This document shows, piece after piece, positions 52,797 through 61,320 of a stretch of DNA of 64,000 nt. The stretch covers positions 310,001 to 374,000 of the forward strand of contig JABTUD010000002.1 of the NCBI GenBank assembly GCA_015075555.1, in the 5' to 3' direction. A model generated the notes under the pieces. It saw only the letters and a list, made by a program, of their open reading frames with translations, was not told the DNA's origin and did no database searches. This DNA is from Thermoflexaceae bacterium (lineage in GTDB: Bacteria > Chloroflexota > Dehalococcoidia > Tepidiformales > Tepidiformaceae). The number at the start of each line of letters is the position of its first letter. Within the stretch, counting starts at the first letter, position 1. Position numbers and translations under genes: made by a program.

Positions 52797-52871
52797 TGGC
52801 TCCCCGGCAGGGATTCGAACCCCGAACCTATCGGTTAACAGCCGAACGCTCTACCGTTGAGCTACCGGGGA
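52797..52871 (-). tRNA. tRNA-Asn(GTT)
   Basis: Acceptor TCCCCGG/CCGGGGA, anticodon loop CTGTTAA (anticodon GTT), T arm with GTTCGAATCC and encoded CCA. Intact cloverleaf. Confidence 0.95.
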
Positions 52872-52965
52872 AGGCATCCTCAGTTTCCACTCCGTGTCTT
52901 GAAGAATCAAGGTACGGCTCGTGAGCGCCGGCCCGTCACTGACCAGGTTGGGTAGGATTGAGCAC

Positions 52966-53490
52966 ATGGAAAACGCCACCGCCCGAGACCCGCTGACCCC
53001 GCCACGCACGCGCGTAGCCTTCACGCGCTGGGATGCGCTGTTCGTTTCGGCTGCGGCGCTCATTGTCGCAGCCGACCAGTTCACCAAGTGGCTGGTGCGC
53101 GAAGGCCTCGCGCGCGGCGAGAGCTGGCCGGCCGGCTGGCCGGTGAAGCTGGTACACGTCACCAACTCGGGCGCCGCCTTTGGGATCCTGCAGGGCGCAG
53201 GGCCCCTGCTGGTGGTCACGTCGCTGGTGGGGATGGCTGCCATCATCATCTACCTGTTCAACCCGGAATTCGCACACCCGCTCATGCGCGCCGGGCTGGC
53301 GCTGATGTTCGCCGGTGCGGTGGGCAACCTGATAGACCGCCTCTGGAAAGGCGAGGTGGTGGATTTCGTGAAGGTACCTCACTGGCCCGCATTCAACGTG
53401 GCCGATTCGGCAATCTCCATCGGCGTACTCTTGCTGATATGGGCGATGCTCTTCCAGGGCGCCTCGGAATCGACAGACGCGAACTCATAG
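52966..53490 (+). CDS. lspA: Lipoprotein signal peptidase (signal peptidase II)
   Basis: LspA removes signal peptides from prolipoproteins. The 174-aa protein has four membrane segments, the catalytic Asp in GNLIDRLWKGEVVDFV and the second Asp in FNVADSAISIGV, and the conserved ADQFTKW near the N-terminus. It would mature the cupredoxin lipoprotein encoded at 58679. ATG 52966 is preferred to GTG 52921; TAGGAT ends 7 nt before it and also offers an AGGA. Confidence 0.94.
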   Translation: MENATARDPLTPPRTRVAFTRWDALFVSAAALIVAADQFTKWLVREGLARGESWPAGWPVKLVHVTNSGAAFGILQGAGPLLVVTSLVGMAAIIIYLFNPEFAHPLMRAGLALMFAGAVGNLIDRLWKGEVVDFVKVPHWPAFNVADSAISIGVLLLIWAMLFQGASESTDANS

Positions 53491-54410
53491 CCCCGGCAGC
53501 CGGCCGGTTGGACGCGGTGCTTGCCGCGGCGTGTCCCGACCTGAGCAGGGCGCGCCTGCAGCGCCTTATTGCCGGCGGCCACGTCAGCGTGAACGGCGTG
53601 GCCGCGTTGAAGTCCTTCCGCGTCTCGGCCGGGGACCGGTTGTGCGTTGAGGTCCCCGAAACTACGCACCCGGCGCCGCCTGCCGTGGTCGACCTGCCCG
53701 TCATCTACGAGGATGACGACGTCGTCGCCATCGATAAGCCACCGGGCCTGGCCGTACACGGCGCGCCCGGGGACACCGGCCCCAGCGTGGCCGCCTGGTT
53801 CATGGCGCGCTACCCCGCCGAGGCGCGCGCTTTCGACGCCGAGAGGCCGGGCATCGTGCACCGGCTGGACAAGGACACAAGCGGCGTGCTCCTCCTGGCG
53901 AAGACGCCGCAGGCACAGGCTGCCATAAGCCGCGCATTCGAAGCGCGCCACACGGCAAAGAGCTACCTCGCCATCTGCGAAGGGACCCCGGAGCATGAGC
54001 GCGCCGTTGTGGACGCCGCGATCTCTCGCCACCCGGGCGACCGCACGAGGATGGCCATCGCCCGGCAGGGCCGCCCGGCAAGGACCGGGTACCAGGCGCT
54101 GGCATCGGACGGGGAACGCTCGTTGCTGCTCGTGACGCCCGAATCGGGACGGACGCACCAGATCCGGGTGCACCTCGCCGCGGTGGGCATCCCCGTGGCG
54201 AACGACCGCGTCTATGGCCGTGCTGGCGAAGGTCGTCAGCTCTTGCACGCATGGCAGCTCACCATCCCCCATCCCGCGGGCGGCGAGCTCACCATCACCG
54301 CGCCCCTGCCAGCGGACTTCCTTGCGGCGGTTCGCTCGATGGGGGCCGAAACGGTAGCCTTGCCCTACTCCACCCCAACGCCACCGCTCCGCACGGAGGA
54401 ATCTTCGTGA
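53439..54410 (+). CDS. rluD: Large-subunit/tRNA pseudouridine synthase, RluA/RluD family
   Basis: An N-terminal S4 domain (SRARLQRLIAGGHVSVNG) precedes the catalytic domain with HRLDKDTSGVLLLAKT, which holds the catalytic Asp, and SGRTHQIRVHLA. The specific target (23S rRNA U1911/1915/1917 or others) is by analogy. I take ATG 53439, which overlaps lspA by 52 nt, because a TTG at 53508 would remove the conserved Arg-Leu-Asp of the S4 start; no strong ribosome site is seen for either. It overlaps gltX by 4 nt. lspA-rluD is a common pair. Confidence 0.9.
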   Translation: MGDALPGRLGIDRRELIAPAAGRLDAVLAAACPDLSRARLQRLIAGGHVSVNGVAALKSFRVSAGDRLCVEVPETTHPAPPAVVDLPVIYEDDDVVAIDKPPGLAVHGAPGDTGPSVAAWFMARYPAEARAFDAERPGIVHRLDKDTSGVLLLAKTPQAQAAISRAFEARHTAKSYLAICEGTPEHERAVVDAAISRHPGDRTRMAIARQGRPARTGYQALASDGERSLLLVTPESGRTHQIRVHLAAVGIPVANDRVYGRAGEGRQLLHAWQLTIPHPAGGELTITAPLPADFLAAVRSMGAETVALPYSTPTPPLRTEESS

Positions 54411-55882
54411 CCGTTCGCACGCGCTATGCGCCGAGCCCCACCGGCGACCCGCACATCGGCAACATCCGCTCGGCCCTCTTCAGCTGGGCGCTGGCACGCG
54501 CCAACAGCGGAGTCTTCATCCTTCGCATCGAAGACACCGACCGGAACCGGCTGGTCGAAAGCTCCGTGGACGCGATCATGGAGAGCCTGCGCTGGCTCGG
54601 CATCGACTGGGACGAAGGGCCTGGAGCCGGCGGCATCCACGGGCCGTACTTCCAGTCGCAACGGTTGCCGCTGTATCAGAAGGCCGCGCTCACGCTCATC
54701 GAGAGCGGGAGGGCGTACCGGTGTTTCTGCACCCCTGAACGCCTCGACCAGATGCGCGCCGCCCAGGTCGCGGCGAAGCGACCGCCCGGGTACGACGGGC
54801 TCTGCCGCGCGATCTCGCCCGCGGAATCAGAGGCCCGTGCGGGTTCCGAGAGGTTCGTCGTCCGCTTTGCAATGCGCCGCGAAGGGACGACCGTTCTGGA
54901 CGACCTCATCCGCGGCTCCATCGTCTTCGAGAACGCCCTGCAGGATGACTTCGTGATGCTCAAGTCCGATGGCTTCCCCACCTATCACCTGGGGGTCGTG
55001 GTTGATGACACGGAGATGGAGATCACGCACGCCATCCGCGGCGACGAGTGGATCTCGAGCGCCCCGAAGCACATCCAGCTCTACGAAGCCCTGGGGTGGA
55101 AGCCACCGCTATGGGCACACCTGCCCCTCATCCTGGGGCCCGACCACAAGAAGCTGAGCAAACGCACGGGCGACACCTCAGTCCTTGACTACCGCCGAAA
55201 CGGCTATCTGCCCGAGGCGATGGTGAACTTCCTTGCCTTCCTCGGCTGGTCGCTCGACGACCATACCTCGCTCATCACGCTCGAAGACCTGAAGGAGCAC
55301 TTCTCGCTGGAGCGGGTTGTGGCGAACCCCGCCGTCTTCGACATCGATCGGCTGGACCACCTGAACGGCCACTACATCCGCGAGATGCCCCCGGAGAGGT
55401 GGCGCCAGGTGATCGCCGAATGGTGCGAGAAGGACCTTCCCGCATCTATCCCCCGGCCGATCCACCCGGAGCTGGTGGCAGCGGTCGCCCCGCTCCTGCG
55501 CGAACGTGTGGGGGTGCTGTCGGAGATTGCACCCCTCACCGGGTTCCTCTTCGGCTTCGAGGCTCCCGAATACGACCCCGCGCTGCTGGTGGAGCGCACC
55601 GGTGGCGATGCCGGTCTCGCCCTCAGGATCATAGACTCGGCCCTGCTGGCACTCGATCGCGTTGCCGGAGAGCAGTGGGGGCGTGAACCGGTCGAGGCTG
55701 CCATCCGGGGGATGGAAGACGGCCTCGGCATGAAACTGCGGAAGTTCGTACCCGTGCTCTATGTGGCCGCGATGGGGCGCCCACAGGGGATCCCCCTTTT
55801 CGATTCCCTCGCCCTGCTCGGCCGTGAACGTTCGCTCCAGCGGTTGCGGACAGCGCGGGCGCACCTCGAGCACCGCCTCTGA
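54407..55882 (+). CDS. gltX: Glutamyl-tRNA synthetase
   Basis: Class I synthetase (491 aa). The HIGH-like motif is in YAPSPTGDPHIGNIRSALFS at the start and the KMSKS-like motif KKLSKRTG is near 250. GTG 54407 follows GGAGG. Since gatB is present, it is likely a non-discriminating enzyme that also charges tRNA-Gln, which GatCAB then amidates; there is no glnS in the window. The tRNA-Gln(CTG) gene follows 42 nt downstream. Confidence 0.95.
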   Translation: MTVRTRYAPSPTGDPHIGNIRSALFSWALARANSGVFILRIEDTDRNRLVESSVDAIMESLRWLGIDWDEGPGAGGIHGPYFQSQRLPLYQKAALTLIESGRAYRCFCTPERLDQMRAAQVAAKRPPGYDGLCRAISPAESEARAGSERFVVRFAMRREGTTVLDDLIRGSIVFENALQDDFVMLKSDGFPTYHLGVVVDDTEMEITHAIRGDEWISSAPKHIQLYEALGWKPPLWAHLPLILGPDHKKLSKRTGDTSVLDYRRNGYLPEAMVNFLAFLGWSLDDHTSLITLEDLKEHFSLERVVANPAVFDIDRLDHLNGHYIREMPPERWRQVIAEWCEKDLPASIPRPIHPELVAAVAPLLRERVGVLSEIAPLTGFLFGFEAPEYDPALLVERTGGDAGLALRIIDSALLALDRVAGEQWGREPVEAAIRGMEDGLGMKLRKFVPVLYVAAMGRPQGIPLFDSLALLGRERSLQRLRTARAHLEHRL

Positions 55883-55924
55883 TCTGGAGCGTGGATAGCG
55901 GGCCGTGTTAGTCTGGAAGCACGC

Positions 55925-55998
55925 TGGGGACTCGTCTAATGGTAGGACAGCAGATTCTGGATCTGTACGTGGGGGTTCGACTCCTCCGTCCCCAGCCA
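55925..55998 (+). tRNA. tRNA-Gln(CTG)
   Basis: Acceptor TGGGGAC/GTCCCCA with U1-A72, anticodon loop TTCTGGA (anticodon CTG) and encoded CCA. It is the second tRNA-Gln isoacceptor in the window. Confidence 0.94.
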
Positions 55999-56005
55999 CA
56001 TCGCT

Positions 56006-57301
56006 TCACTTCCCGGCGCCTGTTGCCTCCAGGCGGCTGAGCAGGTCATCCAGCTCCCTTGCCGTCTCGACATTGCGCATCAGGCGAAGGAACTGGCCAA
56101 CGTCCCGGGTCAGCTCCCAGACGCGTTCGATCTTCGGTCCAATCGGGTTCGATGAGGCCGGTCCGTCGGCGTAGGTGCCGTAGAACGCAAAGAACGCCTG
56201 GTTGATCTTGCGAATGTAGATACCGTTCTCGGCAAAGAACAGGCGCCGCTCCTCCATTGTCCTCTCGGCCTCCTCCACCCTGCCGCCGGCCAGCAGGGCA
56301 TCGACTTCCAGACGGAGCCGGCGCATCTCCTCGTTGTAGTCGATCGTCGCTGGCGGCGCAGCAGGGGCGCGGCCGTCTGCGTCCGCGGGCAGGGGTTCCG
56401 GGTGGGCGCCACGCACCAGGTTTGCCAGCTCCCTTCCTGCCACGCTGGCGGTGGTCTCGTTTAGCGTCTCGGAGTCGCCGCCATCCCCCCACTTCTGGCC
56501 GAGCGGGTGGAAGGCCAGGTAATGGTGCACCCATTCGTGGGCCGACGTGTCGAGCAGGGCATCGTAGGACCGATCGTCACGGACGATCGCCGGGTAGGCA
56601 GCGAGCCCTCCGATGGAGACGACCAGGCTGACCGTGGTATCGCTGGTGGTCTCGCGCTCGATCTCTTCGATCTGGCGGAGCGTGAGGTCGTTCTTGAGCA
56701 GGGTGTCGCCCTTTCGCTCGATGCGGTCGCGTGGAGACCGGACGAGCAATCGCGGCGGGCTGGTCAGTTCGATGTCGACCGGCGGCCACGTCACCTTCAC
56801 CTGGCCGAACAGCGGCAATGGCTCCTGGAGCCCGGCCTGCTGGATGGCATCACCGATCCGGTGCTCGATGAGCCTCTCCACATCGTTCTCATAGGCGGCA
56901 CGTTCGCTGATGAGCGTGTCGATGAGGGTGCGGTCAGGTTCTGGCAGCTCGAGCTCGGCGCGGACCCGGCTCGTGAGCGCGAAGTAGCGCTGGAGTGCCT
57001 CCGGCTGCCCCTCGCCGGCGCCATCCGGGCCGATGCCAATGCGGGTGAACAGGTTGCTGGTGAGGGTTTCGGCCTCCCAGCGCCAGAGGTGGTATCGGTA
57101 GCCGGGGCCGGAGAACGCAAAGAGGCTGAGGAGCAGCCCGAGAAGCACCCCGGCAACACCCGCGGTGATGGCCACCAGTGCCCACGGGTTGGGGCTCCAG
57201 GCGTGCAACAGGACGGGTTCATGACCGCGATGGCTGGAGGATTGCACGGTGGTGCAAGCATAGCTGGCGAACGGCAAAGCGGGCGTTAGCGCCGCTTTCA
57301 C
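56006..57301 (-). CDS. Membrane-anchored putative zinc metallopeptidase
   Basis: A 431-aa protein with one membrane segment (about 40-62). Its central region has HEWVH at 255-259 (HExxH) in DTSAHEWVHHYLAFHPLG, followed by SETLNETTAS with Glu282 about 23 residues later, like a gluzincin third ligand. A helical C-terminal region (RLRLEVDALLAGGRVEEAERTMEERR) follows. I do not recognise the exact family. It sits between two tRNA genes. The start is uncertain because the first 35 residues are atypical. It may cleave surface or secreted proteins. Confidence 0.65.
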   Translation of the reverse strand: MKAALTPALPFASYACTTVQSSSHRGHEPVLLHAWSPNPWALVAITAGVAGVLLGLLLSLFAFSGPGYRYHLWRWEAETLTSNLFTRIGIGPDGAGEGQPEALQRYFALTSRVRAELELPEPDRTLIDTLISERAAYENDVERLIEHRIGDAIQQAGLQEPLPLFGQVKVTWPPVDIELTSPPRLLVRSPRDRIERKGDTLLKNDLTLRQIEEIERETTSDTTVSLVVSIGGLAAYPAIVRDDRSYDALLDTSAHEWVHHYLAFHPLGQKWGDGGDSETLNETTASVAGRELANLVRGAHPEPLPADADGRAPAAPPATIDYNEEMRRLRLEVDALLAGGRVEEAERTMEERRLFFAENGIYIRKINQAFFAFYGTYADGPASSNPIGPKIERVWELTRDVGQFLRLMRNVETARELDDLLSRLEATGAGK

Positions 57302-57319
57302 CAGTGCCGCACCCAGCAG

Positions 57320-57348
57320 TTGAACCCGGCCTGTGGTGGGCCTAGACT
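57320..57348 (+). promoter_or_regulatory. Promoter of tRNA-Val
   Basis: TTGAAC (57320-57325), 17-nt spacer, TAGACT (57343-57348), 10 nt before the tRNA. Confidence 0.6.
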
Positions 57349-57358
57349 GACAGTTCCG

Positions 57359-57435
57359 GGGCGGTTAGCTCAGCCGGTTAGAGCGCGTCGTTCACACCGA
57401 CGAGGTCGAGAGTTCGAGTCTCCCACCGCCCACCA
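57359..57435 (+). tRNA. tRNA-Val(CAC)
   Basis: Acceptor GGGCGGT/ACCGCCC, anticodon loop TTCACAC (anticodon CAC), T arm GAGAGTTCGAGTCTC and encoded CCA. Intact cloverleaf. Confidence 0.95.
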
Positions 57436-57476
57436 TTCCCACCCGCGTTCGACCCTCGCATCAGGAAGATGGACCG

Positions 57477-58331
57477 TTGACCCGCTACGACGTCCGGCGC
57501 GCCGAACCGGGCGGTGTGGCAGCGATAGCAGCCGTCCTCGCCCGTTCATTCGAAGGCCTCGGCCACCTGCTCCACCCCGGCCTTGATTCCGCCGAGGGCG
57601 TTGCCGCCGCGCTCCAGACGGGGAGCGAGATGCTGGTCGCCGAACGCCCCGGGGGAACCGTTGCCGGGGCTGTCAGGTTCGCCAGCAACGATGGCGTGCA
57701 GTGGTTCGATTCCCTTGGCTCGGTGGCGCCTGGGGCAGGACGGGAGCTCGTGCGCGAGGTCGAACGCCTTGGACAGGAACGCGGGCTGCGCCAGTCTCGA
57801 ACGCGCCTCCCATCGGCGGAGCGCGTCCGCTGGGCCTTCCAGCGCTGGGGATACGTGCCCGTAGCGCGCGAAGGCGGAAGGGGCGAACCGGAAGTGTACG
57901 TCGTGGAGCGGCGACTGCCCCTGCTCACGGTGCGGGAACAGAGACGCGCTGATGCCTCCGCCATCGCCATACTGACGGGTGAGGACCCCTGGCAGTTCGA
58001 GCAGGGCGCCCGCGCGGGCTGGTTTGTCCTTGCCGATGGGGAACGGGTCGCCGGGGTTGTCTCCGTGCGCGACAACCGGGACGGCGTGGCGCGCGTCTCA
58101 CTACCGGTCCTGGCGGAGCGGTACCGGGGCCGCGGCCTGGAGTTATGGATGATAGATGTGGCCATTCGTTACGCCAGCACGAGCGGCTTCCACACGGCCA
58201 CGCTCCCCGCTGCCGCGGGGGCCGGGCGGCTTCATCGCGACCTGGAAGACAGGCGCTGGCAGTGCGAGGGGAAGCCTGGCGCAGGCTCATACACGCTCGC
58301 TCTCGACCAGGTTCCCGAACCCGGCGAGTGA
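57477..58331 (+). CDS. GNAT-like acetyltransferase, probably two tandem domains
   Basis: The 284-aa protein looks like two GNAT folds in tandem. The N-terminal one (YDVRRAEPGGVAAIAAVLARSF to GYVPVAREG) and a C-terminal one (AERYRGRGLELWMIDVAIRYA) contain acetyl-CoA-type beta-bulge and helix patterns; the R/Q-x-x-G-x-G/A loop reads RYRGRG. The first half has a weak cofactor loop and may be non-catalytic. TTG 57477 follows AGGA. Substrate is unknown. Confidence 0.65.
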   Translation: MTRYDVRRAEPGGVAAIAAVLARSFEGLGHLLHPGLDSAEGVAAALQTGSEMLVAERPGGTVAGAVRFASNDGVQWFDSLGSVAPGAGRELVREVERLGQERGLRQSRTRLPSAERVRWAFQRWGYVPVAREGGRGEPEVYVVERRLPLLTVREQRRADASAIAILTGEDPWQFEQGARAGWFVLADGERVAGVVSVRDNRDGVARVSLPVLAERYRGRGLELWMIDVAIRYASTSGFHTATLPAAAGAGRLHRDLEDRRWQCEGKPGAGSYTLALDQVPEPGE

Positions 58332-58411
58332 TGCACCGCGGTGCGGCACTTCGGGTGTGAACGCGCCGCAGGTCCGGGAGTCGACTCACGGTCCTATGGT
58401 CCTCTGTTTTT

Positions 58412-58429
58412 CGGACGTTCGTCCGTTTT
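58412..58429 (+). terminator. Intrinsic terminator after the GNAT gene
   Basis: CGGAC pairs with GTCCG around GTTC and is followed by TTTT; TTTTT on the left gives a U-run on the minus strand too. Confidence 0.5.
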
Positions 58430-58510
58430 GCCAGGTTGCCGCGGCTCCGAATACTGCACCACGTGGGAATCGAACCCCCTGGAAGCCTGTGCAAATCGCG
58501 ACAGTGCGAT

Positions 58511-58551
58511 TGTGACTTCTATCACATTAGACACGCAGGTTCGGATAGAAT
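58511..58551 (+). promoter_or_regulatory. Crp/Fnr-type binding site and -10 box ahead of the nos genes
   Basis: TGTGA-CTTCTA-TCACA (58511-58526) is a perfect CRP-consensus palindrome. TAGAAT (58546-58551) lies so that the palindrome centre would be about 40 bp before +1 and replaces the -35, the geometry of a class II activated promoter. Confidence 0.7.
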
Positions 58552-58678
58552 GTTGACGGAAGACGGTCGCGGCCCAGCCCGGCCTCACCGTCGCGTGGGC
58601 CAGGCGGTGCTATCGCGAGTGGCGCCGTTGTGGCCGTATGGATAATATAACAAGTAAACTGCGGAGGAATTGGTTTAA

Positions 58679-59152
58679 GTGAAAGGCTCATTTTTCGTTC
58701 GAGTCCTGGTGGTGGTGGCGGCCGTTGGCCTCCTGGCGAGCCTTGCCGGGGCCTGTGGCGGCGGCGACTCGGATGACGGCATCAAGATCAAGGGCACCGA
58801 GACCGCGAACGGTAGCGACGACAAGAAGGATGACGACGGCAAGGACGGCGGCGATTCGAGCGCCGGCTCGACGGAACTCACGATCACGATGCAGGACAAC
58901 TTCTTCGAGCCCAAGGACGTGACGGTGCCGGTCAACAAGACGGTCAAGATAACCCTCCCCAACAAGGGTTCGGCCATCCACAACATGCATATCCTCAGCA
59001 AGCCCACGGAAGGCAAGGACTTCACCGGCAAGACCACGGTCAACGGTGGCGAAACCGACCGCATGGAGGTCAAGTTCACGAAAAAGGGCGTGGTGAAGTT
59101 CCAGTGTGACTACCACGTTCCCGACATGGTGGGGACCATCACGGTCAAGTAG
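58679..59152 (+). CDS. Cupredoxin lipoprotein upstream of nosZ
   Basis: A 157-aa blue-copper protein. The signal peptide ends in the lipobox LAGA-Cys26, and residues 27-65 are an Asp/Ser/Gly-rich linker. The cupredoxin domain has His101 (GSAIHNMHIL), Cys143, His146 and Met150 (CDYHVPDM), a complete type 1 copper set with a short Cys-x2-His-x3-Met loop. It would be lipid-anchored outside the membrane and could pass electrons to NosZ; that role is inferred from position. GGAGG precedes the GTG by 10 nt. Confidence 0.85.
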   Translation: MKGSFFVRVLVVVAAVGLLASLAGACGGGDSDDGIKIKGTETANGSDDKKDDDGKDGGDSSAGSTELTITMQDNFFEPKDVTVPVNKTVKITLPNKGSAIHNMHILSKPTEGKDFTGKTTVNGGETDRMEVKFTKKGVVKFQCDYHVPDMVGTITVK

Positions 59153-59234
59153 ACCGGCAGCACCCTCCAGCAACACGCGAAACGCCCGCGCGTGCGATTC
59201 CCCGGCCGGGCACCGCCCAGAAACATGTCAAGAC

Positions 59235-59260
59235 AGTCTCGAATTGGGAATCATGAGACT
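59235..59260. repeat. Short inverted repeat before nosZ
   Basis: AGTCTC (59235-59240) and GAGACT (59255-59260) flank a 14-bp AT-rich centre, just upstream of the nosZ ribosome site AGGAGAGGAG. It could be an operator or chance. Confidence 0.35.
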
Positions 59261-59277
59261 AGGAGAGGAGTTCCTTC

Positions 59278-61308
59278 GTGGCAGTTACCAGGCGTGAGTT
59301 GATCCAGGGGGCGGCAGCGGGGGCAGCCGGCCTCGTCGTCGGTGGCGTGGTTGGCAATGCCGTCGGCGGCGACGGCGAAGGCGGCGGCGGTGGCTCCAGC
59401 GGCCTCAGCGGCCGCGCTGCTGACATCGCAAAGGAGCGCGGCCTTTCCCCGGACGATGTCGCCCGCGCCGTCAAGACCTACGTTCCCGGCGGCAAGAAGG
59501 ATGAGTTCGTCATTCTCAGCTCCGGCGGGCATTCCGGTCAGATGCTGGCTATCGGCGTCCCATCGATGCGCATCCTCAAGGTAATTGGCGTGTTCACGCC
59601 CGAGCCGTGGCAGGGCCATGGTTTCGGCGCCGACTCGTCGGACAGCGTGATCAGCGCGGGCACGGACTTCACAAACAAGGTGGCTTCGAAGGCGCGCGGA
59701 CCCCTCACCTGGGCCGACACCCATCACCCGGGCATCAGCGAGACGAACGGCGAGTACGACGGGCGCTGGGTCTACATCAACGACCGCGCCAACGGCCGCA
59801 TCGCCATGGTGGACCTGCGCGACTTCAAGACCAAGCAGATCCTCGACGTACCCAACCTCGACTCGTCGCATGGCGGCGTCTTCGTCACGCCTAACACCGA
59901 TTATGTTCACATCTCCACCAAGATCCCGACGCTCGTCGACCGCGTGAACATCGAGAAGTCCCTGGACAACGTGGCCCAGGCGTACCGGGGCTATTCGACC
60001 TGGCTCAAGGTCGACCCGAAGACGGGCCGCATGGACGTGTCGCAGAGCTTCCAGATCGAAATCCCGCCGTACTGGCAGGACCTGGCAGACTGCGGCAAGC
60101 TCGTCTCCGACGGCTGGGGCTTCGTGAACTCGTACAACACCGAGCGCGCGGTGGGTGGCAACCTCGAAGGCAAGCCTTCGCTCGAAGTGGGCGCCTCCCA
60201 GAACGACTTCGACTTCCTTCACATCATCAACTGGAAGAAGGGCGCCGAGGTAGCCAAGACCAAGAGCAAGGTTATCAACGGCATTCGCGTTATCCCCATG
60301 GACGTGGCCGTGTCCGAAGGGCTGCTCTACCTGGCCCCCGAGCCGAAGAGCCCCCATGGCGTCGACGTCGCCCCCAACGGCGAGTACATCTCGGTCGGCG
60401 GGAAGCTCGACCCGCACGTGACCATCTACGCCTGGAGCAAGATCCAGAAGGCGATCGACGACAAGAACTTCGAGAAGAAGGACGACTACGGCGTCCCGGT
60501 CCTCAAGTTCGATGCCATCGTCGCGGGCCAGGTGGAAGTGGGCGCCGGGCCGCTTCACACCCAGTACGACGAGAAGGGCCACGGCTACATCTCGCTCTTC
60601 ATCGAGAGCGCGGTAGCGAAGTTCACCCTCGGTGAGCCGTACTTCAGCGGCGACAAGGCCTTCAAGCTCGTCGACAAGGTGAGCATCAACTACAACATCG
60701 GCCACCTCTGCACCATGGAAGGCGACACGGTGAAGCCTGCCGGCAAGTACCTGGTCGCGCTCAACAAGTGGTCAATCGACCGCTTCCTCACCGTGGGGAC
60801 GCTCAAGCCGCAGAACTTCCAGCTCGTCGACCTGACAACCGAGAAGATGGAGGTGCTCTCCGACATGCCGATCGGCGTCGGCGAGCCCCACTATGTGCAG
60901 GCCATCCGCGCCGACCGCCTGAAGGCCTGGGAGGTCTACCCGGTTGGCACCGACCCGCTCACCTTCGAGAAGAGCCCCACGGCCGCCGAGAAGGACAAGG
61001 AGAAGATCGAGCGGAAGGGCAACACGGTGGAGATCTGGACCACGGTCACCCGTTCGCGCTTCAAGCCCGATACGGTGAAGGTGAAAGAGGGCGACAAGAT
61101 CATCTGGCACCTCACCAACATCGAGACGACGCCGGACGCGACCCATGGCTTCTCGATCCCGCGTTACAACGTCAACATCAGCCTCGACCCCGGTGAGTCG
61201 GTGACCACCGAGTTCGTGGCCGACGCCAAGGGCGCATTCGCGTACTACTGCACGGAATTCTGTTCGGCGCTGCACCTCGAAATGCAGGGCTGGCTGCTCG
61301 TCTCATAG
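59278..61308 (+). CDS. nosZ: Nitrous-oxide reductase NosZ
   Basis: NosZ reduces N2O to N2. All seven copper-Z histidines are present (His149, 150, 198, 360, 427, 476 and 538). The CuA ligands are His623, Cys658, Cys662, His666 and Met669 in YYCTEFCSALHLEM. DTHHPGISETNGEYDG and LRDFKTKQIL resemble the clade II form rather than the proteobacterial HHPHMSFTDG form. The N-terminus (VTRRELIQGAAAGAAGLVVG) looks like a Tat signal, unlike the Sec signals typical of clade II, followed by a Gly-rich linker. AGGAGAGGAG precedes GTG 59278. Confidence 0.96.
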   Translation: MAVTRRELIQGAAAGAAGLVVGGVVGNAVGGDGEGGGGGSSGLSGRAADIAKERGLSPDDVARAVKTYVPGGKKDEFVILSSGGHSGQMLAIGVPSMRILKVIGVFTPEPWQGHGFGADSSDSVISAGTDFTNKVASKARGPLTWADTHHPGISETNGEYDGRWVYINDRANGRIAMVDLRDFKTKQILDVPNLDSSHGGVFVTPNTDYVHISTKIPTLVDRVNIEKSLDNVAQAYRGYSTWLKVDPKTGRMDVSQSFQIEIPPYWQDLADCGKLVSDGWGFVNSYNTERAVGGNLEGKPSLEVGASQNDFDFLHIINWKKGAEVAKTKSKVINGIRVIPMDVAVSEGLLYLAPEPKSPHGVDVAPNGEYISVGGKLDPHVTIYAWSKIQKAIDDKNFEKKDDYGVPVLKFDAIVAGQVEVGAGPLHTQYDEKGHGYISLFIESAVAKFTLGEPYFSGDKAFKLVDKVSINYNIGHLCTMEGDTVKPAGKYLVALNKWSIDRFLTVGTLKPQNFQLVDLTTEKMEVLSDMPIGVGEPHYVQAIRADRLKAWEVYPVGTDPLTFEKSPTAAEKDKEKIERKGNTVEIWTTVTRSRFKPDTVKVKEGDKIIWHLTNIETTPDATHGFSIPRYNVNISLDPGESVTTEFVADAKGAFAYYCTEFCSALHLEMQGWLLVS

Positions 61309-61320
61309 CGATTTCCGCAG

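Larger units (their letters stand above)
58332..58678. other. Regulatory gap upstream of the nos cluster
   Basis: No gene is supported. It contains a terminator (58412-58429), a tRNA T-arm-like relic on the minus strand (about 58456-58495), a Crp/Fnr-type palindrome (58511-58526), a -10 box (58546-58551) and an AT-rich stretch GATAATATAAC near 58641. Confidence 0.6.

Noticed and set aside
58546-58678. A second promoter near GATAATATAAC (about 58641) for the cupredoxin gene
   Set aside because: The AT-rich patch has no matching -35 element at 16-18 nt; the Crp/Fnr-associated -10 is better supported, though both could be used.
59251-60705. 484-aa minus-strand open frame opposite nosZ
   Set aside because: Antisense to NosZ, whose copper ligands are all present; no ribosome site or domain.
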